Part shown: positions 56,197-64,000 of the stretch, piece by piece
How positions within the stretch are numbered: the first letter of the stretch is position 1
Layout of the letters: every line of letters starts with the position of its first letter
NCBI GenBank assembly: GCA_965222725.1
Contig: OZ244969.1
Location: 2,294,001 to 2,358,000 of the forward strand
Length of the DNA stretch: 64,000 nt
Direction of reading: 5' to 3'
From: GCA-2748575 sp965222725
Lineage (GTDB): Bacteria; Pseudomonadota; Gammaproteobacteria; Pseudomonadales; Ketobacteraceae
The notes under the pieces: model-generated
The model's input: only the letters and a program-made list of their open reading frames with translations
Database searches by the model: none
Told to the model about the DNA's origin: nothing
Made by a program: the position numbers and the translations under genes

Positions 56197-57283
56197 TGGT
56201 TCCCTCCGGCATTTTCAGCAAATGCTCCGTCAGTTCACGCCAGTCCTGGCGTTCTTCCTGGCCGGGTTTGCGCTCACCGAACAGGGTTAACACCAGCTGC
56301 TCGTTGCTGTTGTACACCTCAACAGAAGTAATAATGCCGTCAATACTGGGGCGCCTTACCAGCCACACGCTGTCGATCTCGCTGGTGTTGGCGTGCAGAT
56401 TAAATTCCGGATCCAGCACGTTAAACCAGGGGCCGGTGCGCAGCAGTTTGCTGATTACTCCGGTATGAATCTGCACAATACCGCGGTTGTGTACAAACAC
56501 CATTAACGGCACCTGGTTATCTGCGCCATATTGCAGTGCCTGTTCAAAGCTTTCCGGGGTTAAGGGTGTAGCGTAACGTTCGCCCGCCAGCTTTAACGCT
56601 TCCACCCGCGAAATGCCCAACCGCCGCAACATGCCGTGGAACTGGTGCACGTCCTTCAGGGATTCCCATTTATTAATCACTTCCTCGGGAGCAGTTTTGC
56701 CATTGTTGGGGAACTCGGCTGCCGGCAATGTAATGGGCAATACGTGGTAGTCCTGCACGTCGCTGATGTATTTGGCGATCAGCAAATCCCAGGCATCGGC
56801 ATCCGTTGCGTCGGTTTTATACACTTTGTGAATCGCAGTCCCTTCGCGATCAAAAAACTGCAGGCTGTTGCGCACGCCCGAACCGGTGGTTTCGGTAACG
56901 GCAAACCCGTATTGCCATTCATTCAAAAACACCCGCAAATCAATCGCGCCCAGACAAAGCCCCATGGCGCCGTTGCCACGAACTTTAAAATCCGTGTACT
57001 GGCCGTGTTTTTCATGAACCATCTGCTCGTTGCGTGACAGGGCCATCACCGGCCCCACCTTTTCCAGGTCTACCAGCAGGTTGGCGTGCTCCGGCTTTAG
57101 CCGGAACACGGTATCGTTCAGGCGGGTGCACAACAGTTCCGCCTCGCTCACATTCAGCTGTTTGGCTGCATTGCGAATGCGCAGCGTGGGATTGTCTGCA
57201 ATCAGGTTTCGCCACTGCACCTTTAACTGGTGGCGTGCTTCCTCGCTGGCCAACGTTTGTGGTGCATCAACCGCAATATTCAT
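56174..57283 (-). CDS. hmuS: Haemin-degrading/trafficking factor HmuS (HemS family)
   Basis: The 369-residue cytoplasmic protein has the duplicated HemS/ChuX-type fold; the two halves begin near 25 and 205. Recognisable stretches are RNEQMVHEKHGQYTDFKVRGNGAMGLCLGAIDLRVFLNEWQYGFAV and VPLMVFVHNRGIVQIHTG, the latter containing a candidate proximal His for haem. HemS-type proteins bind and in some species degrade haem after import. It lies between the HmuY-like gene and hmuT, with tight overlaps. Confidence 0.9.
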   Translation of the reverse strand: MNIAVDAPQTLASEEARHQLKVQWRNLIADNPTLRIRNAAKQLNVSEAELLCTRLNDTVFRLKPEHANLLVDLEKVGPVMALSRNEQMVHEKHGQYTDFKVRGNGAMGLCLGAIDLRVFLNEWQYGFAVTETTGSGVRNSLQFFDREGTAIHKVYKTDATDADAWDLLIAKYISDVQDYHVLPITLPAAEFPNNGKTAPEEVINKWESLKDVHQFHGMLRRLGISRVEALKLAGERYATPLTPESFEQALQYGADNQVPLMVFVHNRGIVQIHTGVISKLLRTGPWFNVLDPEFNLHANTSEIDSVWLVRRPSIDGIITSVEVYNSNEQLVLTLFGERKPGQEERQDWRELTEHLLKMPEGTNEKAAVC

Positions 57284-57295
57284 AGAACCGGCTCC

Positions 57296-58501
57296 TTATT
57301 GTTCCACGTATCGAATGGTGGGGTGGCCGCTGGTGTTGCCTGCGGCGTAATAACTGGTGATTTGCAGGGCATATACAGGCGCTGCAGCATCGGTGGTATC
57401 CGTGTCTATCAGATACACGCGGTAGTTGGGCCAGAGTTTGTGGCCGCCTTGCAGGTTGTATTCATACCAGCCGTTGTCTTCAAACACGCCGGCGCTGCGG
57501 TCGGCGGTGTACAAAAAGCTGATGTCCTGGCCTTCGGGCGATACGGTGGCCGAGGTGTACTGATCTGCATCGGCCGTTTGCAAAGGCCCGAATGCGCCGC
57601 CATTACTGTTAGCGGTTACACCACTGTTAGTCCACAGGTTCCAGGCACGGTCTGCAATTTCCAGTTTCAGATCCCAGTCACTGCCTTCACAGGCGGCGGT
57701 GGTATCGGTGTCAAAATCAAAGCAGGCTTCGCCGCCAGCTGGAGGGATTTGCGCGTTGAAGGTTGCAGTACTGGTAAACTGGTTCACGCCACTGGGTTGC
57801 ACATCAAACTCAAACGTAACGTCCAGGCCTGTGGCAGGGGCGTAGGTCAATGCTGTTGCCCGGAATATGGCGTAACTATTTCCGGCTGAAGAACGCAACA
57901 ACCACCAGTTCTGATCATTCAGCGTAATGGCGTGGGTGCCCATATTGTAGTTGTACCAGCCCATATCCAGGGTACCGCCAACCATGGCACCACTGGCCTG
58001 AATGGCAGCGGCCTTTTCATCACTGACAAACGCAAAAGTGGTGGAGTCGTATTCCGCTTCCAAATGTTCCTGTTCGCTGTCAGGTGTCGCGTTCAAAAAT
58101 ACGTTATTGTCGGGTGCGTCAGCTGCGGTGTAAAAGTCTTCCTGAGCCGCTGCCAATGCACCGCCAACATTGCCCGGGCCTGAGTCACCACCGTTAAGAA
58201 TCACGTTGTAGCGATTAAACGCAATATGCCAGTCAGTTGATGCGGCGGCTTCCTCATCGGTTAACGCAACCACGCTGCCGGTTTGCAGGTTAAAGTAGCG
58301 GTAGCTGTTGTGATCGGTGGCATCCAGCGTGGCACTTTCATAGGTGGTTTCAACGCCATCATCGCTACCGCGGTCATCTGCAGGTTCATCATCCGATCCG
58401 CCGGAACTGCTGCTGCCGCAGCCGCTTAGTCCCACCACCAGCGCGCTGCTCAGTGCCAGAAAGCTTAATGTGTTTACTGATTGTTTGGTTTTCTTTGTCA
58501 T
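57296..58501 (-). CDS. HmuY-family haem-binding lipoprotein with two repeats
   Basis: The 401-residue precursor has a lipobox (VVGLSGC, Cys near 28) and a Ser/Gly/Asp-rich linker. Two HmuY-like units follow. Unit 1 has ATDHNSYRYFNLQTG, TDWHIAFNRYNVILNGG and GWYNYNMGTHAI. Unit 2 has DWDLKLEIADRAWNLWTNSG, GWYEYNLQGGHKLWPNYRVYLI and YALQITSYYAAG. HmuY proteins are haemophores or haem-presenting proteins at the cell surface. The ATG at 58501 lies 13 bp after the receptor stop with an AGGA site; the longer frame overlaps the receptor. It is the second gene of the operon. Confidence 0.78.
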   Translation of the reverse strand: MTKKTKQSVNTLSFLALSSALVVGLSGCGSSSSGGSDDEPADDRGSDDGVETTYESATLDATDHNSYRYFNLQTGSVVALTDEEAAASTDWHIAFNRYNVILNGGDSGPGNVGGALAAAQEDFYTAADAPDNNVFLNATPDSEQEHLEAEYDSTTFAFVSDEKAAAIQASGAMVGGTLDMGWYNYNMGTHAITLNDQNWWLLRSSAGNSYAIFRATALTYAPATGLDVTFEFDVQPSGVNQFTSTATFNAQIPPAGGEACFDFDTDTTAACEGSDWDLKLEIADRAWNLWTNSGVTANSNGGAFGPLQTADADQYTSATVSPEGQDISFLYTADRSAGVFEDNGWYEYNLQGGHKLWPNYRVYLIDTDTTDAAAPVYALQITSYYAAGNTSGHPTIRYVEQ

Positions 58502-58514
58502 GGTTTTGTTCCTG

Positions 58515-60560
58515 TTACTCATTGGCAAACTGCATCCCCAGGTAAACGAATCGTCCTTCGTCGGGGCGCAAATCAAAACTGGTGGTAAAGTCCCGTTGGG
58601 TATCGGTTATGTTGTCCACACCGGCGTATACCTTGATCAAACGGGTCAGCTGATAGTTGGCTTTAAAGTCAAAGCGACTCCAGCCTTCGGCTTTGTTCTG
58701 GTTTTCCAGATCAAACCAGGCCTCGTTCTGCCACTGGGCTGTAAGGCTAAGGGTTAAATCCGGCGTAAAAGGGCTAACATCAATGGCGGACTTAACCTGA
58801 TGGCGCGGGCGTTTGCCCAGGTGATTACCGGTATCCAGATCTTTGGCTTCCAGATAGGTGTAAGACAGGCTCAACCGGGAATGGGAACCGGGATTTACCG
58901 ATGCGCTGATTTCCCCGCCGCGGGTTTCGGCCTTGGCAACATTCACGTACGCATACTGCATTACAGAATCATTGCTGTCAGAAGCCTCTTCCTGCAGTGC
59001 GGTCTCAATAAGGTCGGTCATCCGGTTGTAGAATAAGTTCACATCCAGCTGGTAGCTGCCGGGTTTGGCGTATACCCAGCCCAGCTGCAAGCTGTTGGAG
59101 GATTCCGGTTGCAGGTCGGGGTTGCCGTTTACCACGTAACCATGCTGGGAATGGTCGAACAGGTAATGGCGCTCTTTCAGGTTGGGCACCCGGTAGCCAC
59201 GGCCCAGGCCAAAGCGCAGCATATTGGTCACTTCATCGCTCAGGTCACCCAGTTCAACGCTGCCGTTAATCTTAGGGGAAAAATAATCGCCAAAGTCACT
59301 GTCGTACTGGGAGCGAAAACCCGGTAGCAGGCGCACACGATCGCCGATAGCGGCGTCGTCCTGAACAAAAAACTCAACGTTATCCCGTTCCGGTTTCTGA
59401 TCGGCGAGTTCGGAATCACTGCCGCACTCGTTCAAGGCAATGCAGAGCGTACGGGACTGCAATAACGACTCGCCATGATAATCAATGCCGCTGGTAAGAA
59501 CGTGGTCTTCGCCAATGGGTAAATTCCATTGCGACATTAACTTGTGGGTTTCCAGCTCGGCGCTGCGGGATTGCTCCAGGTAGTTGGTAGCGCGGCTATC
59601 CTGCTCGGTGGTGTCGTCAAAGGTTTCGGAAAACAGTTTTACACTGGCATCGCCCCAGTCTTGCCATTGCCAGGCGCCGCCCATTTTCAGCGTGGTGCGT
59701 TCGGCTTCTTCCCATTTGGTGCGGTAATCGGGGGTGTTACCGGGAACAATGTCGGAATAGCGGTATTCGGATTCTTCCGTATAGGCTTCCAGCGCCACAA
59801 AGTAATCCTGGGTTTCTGTTGGGGTAAAACCCAATCGGGTTCTTACCGAGCCTTTAAAGCTTTCCGGGCCCCAGCGATCCCACACGTGCGGGTACGGCTT
59901 AAAGCCATCGCTATCCACAAAGTCAAAACTGGCGTTGCCGTACCAGCGGTTTTGCTTAGTCGCCAGGTACCCCGCAGCACTGCGCTGGGCATGGCTGTAT
60001 TCATCGCCGTTAATGTTTTGCTCGCCAAAGCTGCCGATATCCCCCCGCAGGGAATAACTGAGCGGTTTGCTCGGCTTGCGGGTAATGATATTAATCACAC
60101 CGCCAATAGCGTTGCTGCCATAGAGCGCAGAGGTAGCGCCTTTAACCACCTCGATCTGCTCGATATTGGCCGTGCCTATTTGAGACAAATCCACTGTAGA
60201 ACCGGTGCTAGCCGAAACCGGTTCACCATCAATCAGCACCAGCACCCGGTTGCTATCCACCCCTTGCAGCCACACTTCGTAACCGGTTTTGCCGTGGATT
60301 TTTTGCAGCAAAGCCCCGGGTAACAAACGAATAGCCTCCTGCACATTGCGTGCGTGATAGCGTTCGATCTCGCTCCGTGTAATCAGTTCGGTGCGTACCG
60401 GCGAATCCAGTAATGGTTGTTCTGTGCGGGTGCCGGTAACCACCATCTGGTTCAGTGCAATATTCTGGGGGGTGGCATAAACAGCAGGTGTCCCCAGTAA
60501 GGCCAATACCAAAGGGGGGAGCACCGCTTGCCAGTTGGATTGCTGTAAAAACGTCCGCAT
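58515..60560 (-). CDS. TonB-dependent haem receptor
   Basis: The 681-residue precursor has a signal peptide (about 1-31), a TonB-box-like segment (QMVVTGTR), a plug domain (about 45-160) and a 22-strand barrel ending in a terminal aromatic-type strand (GRFVYLGMQFANE). The haem-receptor signature is present as YRVPNLKE (FRAP-like) and NPDLQPESS (NPNL-like), with His residues between them (HYLFDHSQHGY). It imports haem through the outer membrane using TonB energy. It is first in the operon, behind two Fur-type sites. The start at 60560 gives a good signal peptide. Confidence 0.92.
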   Translation of the reverse strand: MRTFLQQSNWQAVLPPLVLALLGTPAVYATPQNIALNQMVVTGTRTEQPLLDSPVRTELITRSEIERYHARNVQEAIRLLPGALLQKIHGKTGYEVWLQGVDSNRVLVLIDGEPVSASTGSTVDLSQIGTANIEQIEVVKGATSALYGSNAIGGVINIITRKPSKPLSYSLRGDIGSFGEQNINGDEYSHAQRSAAGYLATKQNRWYGNASFDFVDSDGFKPYPHVWDRWGPESFKGSVRTRLGFTPTETQDYFVALEAYTEESEYRYSDIVPGNTPDYRTKWEEAERTTLKMGGAWQWQDWGDASVKLFSETFDDTTEQDSRATNYLEQSRSAELETHKLMSQWNLPIGEDHVLTSGIDYHGESLLQSRTLCIALNECGSDSELADQKPERDNVEFFVQDDAAIGDRVRLLPGFRSQYDSDFGDYFSPKINGSVELGDLSDEVTNMLRFGLGRGYRVPNLKERHYLFDHSQHGYVVNGNPDLQPESSNSLQLGWVYAKPGSYQLDVNLFYNRMTDLIETALQEEASDSNDSVMQYAYVNVAKAETRGGEISASVNPGSHSRLSLSYTYLEAKDLDTGNHLGKRPRHQVKSAIDVSPFTPDLTLSLTAQWQNEAWFDLENQNKAEGWSRFDFKANYQLTRLIKVYAGVDNITDTQRDFTTSFDLRPDEGRFVYLGMQFANE

Positions 60561-60574
60561 AAAATAAACAATTC

Positions 60575-60593
60575 GCAAATGAGAATTGTTCGC
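60575..60593 (-). promoter_or_regulatory. Fur-type operator overlapping the haem receptor start region
   Basis: GCAAATGAGAATTGTTCGC matches 12 of 19 positions of the Fur consensus GATAATGATAATCATTATC. It begins 15 bp upstream of the receptor start, where bound Fur would block transcription or elongation. Confidence 0.6.
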
Positions 60594-60635
60594 ATATTGC
60601 CGGAATCTTTTATTAAATGCAAATGGTTCGCATTA

Positions 60636-60654
60636 GATAATGGTTATTGTTATT
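60636..60654 (-). promoter_or_regulatory. Fur-type operator upstream of the haem operon
   Basis: GATAATGGTTATTGTTATT matches 14 of 19 positions of the Fur consensus. It lies in an AT-rich stretch about 75 bp before the receptor start, a normal place for an iron-regulated promoter. Confidence 0.7.
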
Positions 60655-60756
60655 GGGGTGGGCGCTAATTAATTGATATTGCGGAGAAAAATCCGTGAAT
60701 AATCCGGTGCGCAAGATAACGCTAAGAGGTGCAGGGGCTTGATCAAAGCCGAAAAC

Positions 60757-60793
60757 GCAAAAAAAAAAGGGCACTCCGATCAACAGAGTGCCC
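60757..60793 (-). terminator. Rho-independent terminator of the HExxH gene
   Basis: An 8-bp GC stem (60769-60776 with 60786-60793) is followed on the minus strand by about ten T. It lies 27 bp beyond the stop of the 60820-61518 gene. Confidence 0.85.
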
Positions 60794-60819
60794 ATTGGGG
60801 GGAGAGCCTCAGGGGCTCG

Positions 60820-61518
60820 CTACACGTTTTGGCATTGCGTATGAAACATGGGGTGGCTTTTGGGGTGGTGGCAATTGGGGTTGTTGTAAGGGCAGTTGCT
60901 TCTGGGGGCCTGCTCTACCTGCCAATTGTTATCGCCGGTTAAATCCGTATAAAACTGCTTTTCGCCATCGCTGTTTTTATACAGCGATTTACGGTGATTC
61001 ATTATAAATGTGCGCGTATCAGCAAAGTTCACACCCAGGTGATTACGGTGAGTGCCGTTATCGCGAATCGCCTCCACATAAGCCAGTTCCAAAGTTCGGG
61101 CCCAGATTTCGTTGGTGTAGCCCGACTGACCACCCACATGGCCCATATACCACCGGAACGCATGCCCCAGCTCGTGAGCCAGCAGCAGGGCAACACCGCT
61201 GCGGTTGATAGCACCATCAATCTGGTTAACGCGGGTAACGTTAATAATCACCGAGGTACGGTCCACATTATAGGAGCCATACAGCATGCGCTCAGATGCC
61301 TGATCACCAAGGAAAATCCCAGGCTGGCCACCGGCGATCTGACCAAAGGTCAGAGGTATTTCAGAAAACTGTCGATCCTGTGGGTTATCCGGCGTGCGCT
61401 TATTGGAATTGGTGTGAGCGGGGCCACGGCCATCGTTAATAAACTTGGAATAGATAATGCCCAAGGGGATGAGCATATCGCCGTAAAGCCTGCTGACTTC
61501 TTGTTCTGAGGTTGCCAT
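60820..61518 (-). CDS. HExxH zinc-metalloprotease-like protein, no signal peptide
   Basis: The 232-residue protein has the zincin motif AHELGHAFRWYMGH (HELGH near residues 114-118), followed about 20 residues later by Glu-rich helix NEIWARTLELAYVEAIRD, which could supply the third zinc ligand. The C-terminal tail is rich in Cys and His (CPYNNPNCHHPKSHPMFHTQC), a possible second metal site. The N-terminus is soluble, with no signal peptide or transmembrane helix. The zincin core recalls M91-type effector peptidases, but I cannot place it in a family. It may be a cytoplasmic protease or an effector exported by a specialised system. It is flanked by the haem operon and the SIR2-HerA pair. Confidence 0.65.
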   Translation of the reverse strand: MATSEQEVSRLYGDMLIPLGIIYSKFINDGRGPAHTNSNKRTPDNPQDRQFSEIPLTFGQIAGGQPGIFLGDQASERMLYGSYNVDRTSVIINVTRVNQIDGAINRSGVALLLAHELGHAFRWYMGHVGGQSGYTNEIWARTLELAYVEAIRDNGTHRNHLGVNFADTRTFIMNHRKSLYKNSDGEKQFYTDLTGDNNWQVEQAPRSNCPYNNPNCHHPKSHPMFHTQCQNV

Positions 61519-61884
61519 TGTACGTTTCCCTGTGGAGGTGTGGGTTTGTGATCTTGTTTGCAGGGTATGTTAGGGGAGCGGGGTGGGGAATGATGTTAAG
61601 TATTGACGGTGGGAATGTGGAATATTACCGGGGTGGGTGGGGGAGTTGGTGGGTGAGTGTGAGTGAAAAAATTATTGAATTATCCTTGTTTTTACTGTCG
61701 GTATTTATATCTGTGGTGTATCTTAGGGTTTGTGTTTGTCGGCCTCTTTTCTGGAACCAAGAGAAAAGCACGAATTGCTCGGGTTGTGGCATCTGATCTC
61801 CGCTTTCGATCCAAAGCGGACCTAAATTAAGTGAATTTTCCCCGGAATTTACACAGCCTAAAAATAGCCCTCCAAGGAAGAAAA
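61519..61884. other. 366-bp spacer before the SIR2 gene, with hairpins
   Basis: No credible gene is present; a plus-strand frame at 61512-61796 lacks a good ribosome site and family features. Two inverted repeats lie at 61746-61768 (CTTTTCT/AGAAAAG) and 61799-61820 (8-bp perfect stem TCCGCTTT/AAAGCGGA). The second is about 65 bp before the SIR2 start and may be a terminator or leader structure. The composition turns AT-rich from here to the right. Confidence 0.5.
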
Positions 61885-63003
61885 ATGACTGAACGAATAA
61901 AATTAGAGGAAATTTACGACAAGAATATCAACTTCCTCATCGGTTCTGGAGCGAGCGTGGGATTGCTCCCCACCCTCGCTTTACGAGTTAAAGACGAAGG
62001 TGGAAATACTTTCACTATTGAAACGCTATCAACTCGATTAAAGGATGAGGAAAAGCTAGAAGTAGACACTCTCCTCTTCATGCATTACTACAAAATGTGT
62101 ATAGAACCGGCCATGGAAATTGATTTCGATAACCTTGGCCCCGCGCAACAGACAGTATTAGATAACTATATTTCTTTCCTAAGAACGGTTCTGTACTGTA
62201 TGGGCCGAAGCCAATCATCTACTAAGAATAGTAATATCTTTACCACGAACTATGACGGCTGCATTGTTCATGCTGCTGATCGATTAATCTATCAAGATAA
62301 GATGAATTTTGTTCTCAATGATGGAGCGAGAGGGTTTAGAAAACGCTATTTGCATGCACGGAACTTCAATTCATTTACTTACGAAACGGGAATATTTAAC
62401 CAGCACAAATCAGACATTCCTCAGATAAATCTAATTAATTTGCATGGCTCCGTTTATTGGAAAAAGCAGGCTGATCGTATCCAGATTGACTATTTAGCCT
62501 CCGCAGAAGACATGAAAATAAACGTCGTAAAGGACTCTCCTGTTGATGCCCTCTCTGAAATTATCGATGATGATTCGAAGGTCTACTTAGATGTGGTGGG
62601 CTTACAGGCAGATATTACTGAGATTGAGCCCTTCTGGGATGCCTATAAGAAATTACCCATTGTAAATCCAACAAAATGGAAGTTTTACGAGACTGTATTT
62701 GAAGAGCACTACTATCAGATGCTGCGTCTATTAAGTTATGAGCTTGAAAAGCAAAATACAGTATTAATTACATTTGGATTTTCATTTTCTGATGAGCATA
62801 TATTGCATTTAGTTCAACGATCCCTATCGAATCCCACACTTCAACTTTATGTTTGCTGCTTTAATGAGTCAGAAAAGAATGCAATGAAAGCCCGTTTCAG
62901 CGAATACTCGAATGTGGTTTGTATTGCTTTTGATGACGATTTGGATTTTACTAAGTTCAATTCCGAAGTATTTACACCAGTAGGAACGTCAGGAGCTATC
63001 TAA
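61885..63003 (+). CDS. SIR2-like NADase of a SIR2-HerA defence pair
   Basis: The 372-residue protein has SIR2-type NAD+-binding motifs: NFLIGSGASVG (GSGAS at 20-24), FTTNYDGCIV (Asn122, Asp124) and LHGSVYW (catalytic His187). A later segment ITFGFSFSDEHI resembles the C-terminal part of SIR2_2-type domains. Such proteins deplete NAD+ on phage infection. Its stop overlaps the start of a HerA-type ATPase (TAATG), the arrangement of the known SIR2-HerA anti-phage system. The ATG at 61885 has an AAGGAAG ribosome site; upstream in-frame starts lack one. Codon use and composition are AT-richer than in the core genome, suggesting transfer. Confidence 0.88.
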   Translation: MTERIKLEEIYDKNINFLIGSGASVGLLPTLALRVKDEGGNTFTIETLSTRLKDEEKLEVDTLLFMHYYKMCIEPAMEIDFDNLGPAQQTVLDNYISFLRTVLYCMGRSQSSTKNSNIFTTNYDGCIVHAADRLIYQDKMNFVLNDGARGFRKRYLHARNFNSFTYETGIFNQHKSDIPQINLINLHGSVYWKKQADRIQIDYLASAEDMKINVVKDSPVDALSEIIDDDSKVYLDVVGLQADITEIEPFWDAYKKLPIVNPTKWKFYETVFEEHYYQMLRLLSYELEKQNTVLITFGFSFSDEHILHLVQRSLSNPTLQLYVCCFNESEKNAMKARFSEYSNVVCIAFDDDLDFTKFNSEVFTPVGTSGAI

Positions 63004-64000
63004 TGACGATTCAAGTTGGTGAAGTAATCGAGGTCAATGGTGTAAAGGTAGTATTAAGAATATATGATGAGTCAAGTAAGGATACGCTTTTTTATAACGG
63101 CGATAAGTACAAAGGAATATCGATTCGGGAATACGTAATTATTCGGCGGGGTTTCAGGGATATTGTGTGCCGCGTTGAAGGAGAATACCTCGACGAAAAG
63201 CGTTTCGAGACGGATAACCAAAAAGTTTTATATATAAGAAAGGTAGATGTTCGACCAATAGGATATTTTCAGGAAGAAAAGTTTTATGAGGGTATCAAAT
63301 ATCTACCTATGATCAAGGATCCAGCATACCTTTCTTCTGAGTCAATGATTGAAACTATTTTCGGACCTGGCCAGGAGGACGGATTCGTCATTGGTGAAAT
63401 GCTTAAGGAAGGGCTTCCTATTTCTTTACCATGGAAAAGGCTATTCAATACGCATATAGGAATTTTTGGGAATACAGGAAGTGGTAAGTCAAATACACTG
63501 GCTAAGCTATACACAACGTTATTCGAAAACAAAAAAGCGCTTATTAGGGGGAAAAGTACATTTACAGTAATAGACTTTAATGGCGAATATACAGGGAATC
63601 AGTTAGTTAATCAGGAAGATAAAACAACATTCAACTTAGATACGAGAAATGATGATGGCGGTAGATTTCCCCTGGCAGAAGGAGAGTTTTGGAATAAAGA
63701 AACGCTAGCCATTCTTTTTAAGGCAACGGCAAATACGCAGACTCCCTTTATAAACAGGATTGTGAGTGGCCGGGAAAGGTTTGGCGGGGATCTTCAAAAT
63801 TTAGAAAATTATATAAAAACTACCTTTCACCGATCATTTACGACTACTAATCCCAGGCGAGAATCGGCTGAACTGTTGAAAGCGGTCGTCGATATTATCG
63901 ACAATCAAGCTTTGAGAAATATTCTTAATCGATTAGTGTGGAGAGGGGATCAAAGTAAGTTTTCCTATCCAGGGCCTGCGGGTACAGTCTATTTTGATGG
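63003..64000 (+). CDS. HerA-type ATPase of the SIR2-HerA pair, 3' truncated by window edge
   Basis: The visible 332 residues start at the ATG overlapping the SIR2 stop and continue past the window. An N-terminal beta-rich HAS-barrel-like region (about 1-140) precedes the P-loop GNTGSGKSNT (156-165) and the segment FTVIDFNGEY, as in HerA/FtsK-type translocases. In known systems HerA hexamers assemble with SIR2 tetramers or dodecamers and control NADase activity. The missing C-terminus includes the Walker B and arginine finger regions. Composition matches the SIR2 gene. Confidence 0.88.
   Translation, partial: MTIQVGEVIEVNGVKVVLRIYDESSKDTLFYNGDKYKGISIREYVIIRRGFRDIVCRVEGEYLDEKRFETDNQKVLYIRKVDVRPIGYFQEEKFYEGIKYLPMIKDPAYLSSESMIETIFGPGQEDGFVIGEMLKEGLPISLPWKRLFNTHIGIFGNTGSGKSNTLAKLYTTLFENKKALIRGKSTFTVIDFNGEYTGNQLVNQEDKTTFNLDTRNDDGGRFPLAEGEFWNKETLAILFKATANTQTPFINRIVSGRERFGGDLQNLENYIKTTFHRSFTTTNPRRESAELLKAVVDIIDNQALRNILNRLVWRGDQSKFSYPGPAGTVYFD

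Noticed and set aside
61512..61796. 94-residue plus-strand frame before the SIR2 gene
   Set aside because: It has no ribosome site, overlaps the start of the divergent HExxH gene and is Gly/Trp-rich without family features.

Overview
The window is chromosomal DNA of a gammaproteobacterium. The 16S rRNA gene and several gene neighbourhoods look like the Pseudomonadales/Cellvibrionales side of the class: pilS-pilR next to a PP0621-type small protein, ilvI-ilvH-ilvC-pssA, pepA-holC-hypothetical-valS divergent from lptF-lptG, and DUF1853. The family or genus was not determined. Most of the window is core genome with moderately high GC. The accessory parts are the block after the rRNA operon (about 27.7-31.3 kb) and the AT-rich right end (61.5-64 kb).

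Layout. 1-8.8 kb: type IV pilus genes (end of pilY1, a FimT/GspH-like minor pseudopilin, pilR, pilS), with thiO inserted and a small PP0621-type gene heading the pilSR operon. 8.9-16.7 kb: housekeeping genes (nadE, bamD, rluD, pgeF, and clpB behind a sigma-32-type heat-shock promoter). 17.1-21.5 kb: branched-chain amino acid genes ilvI-ilvH-ilvC, then pssA. 21.6-27.7 kb: a complete rRNA operon with tandem promoters and boxA, in the order 16S, tRNA-Ile(GAT), tRNA-Ala(TGC), 23S, 5S, terminator. 28-31.3 kb: a lipoprotein of unknown function and a large polytopic membrane protein. 31.5-40.3 kb: a TetR regulator, small conserved proteins, two GGDEF proteins (one with a ruined active site), a rhomboid/DUF1853 fusion and gdhA. 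40.3-48.7 kb: valS, holC, pepA and the LPS exporter genes lptF-lptG.

48.9-52.9 kb holds five co-directional genes: a MotA/TolQ/ExbB-type channel protein; a MotB-like partner whose peptidoglycan-binding domain is replaced by a von Willebrand A domain; a single-pass membrane protein; a secreted glycine-zipper/coiled-coil protein; and a coiled-coil outer-membrane lipoprotein. I consider this the best candidate for an undescribed system: a proton-driven trans-envelope machine. 52.9-60.7 kb is a Fur-type haem uptake operon (TonB receptor, HmuY-like lipoprotein with two repeats, HmuS, HmuT, HmuU, HmuV and a small protein).

The right end has an HExxH metalloprotease-like protein without a signal peptide, then a SIR2-like gene coupled to a HerA-type ATPase. 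This pair matches the architecture of SIR2-HerA anti-phage defence. The HerA gene runs off the window. Other points worth attention are a 177-bp nested inverted repeat between valS and its neighbour, a triple-hairpin spacer, and an intact I-site retained beside a degenerate GGDEF motif.
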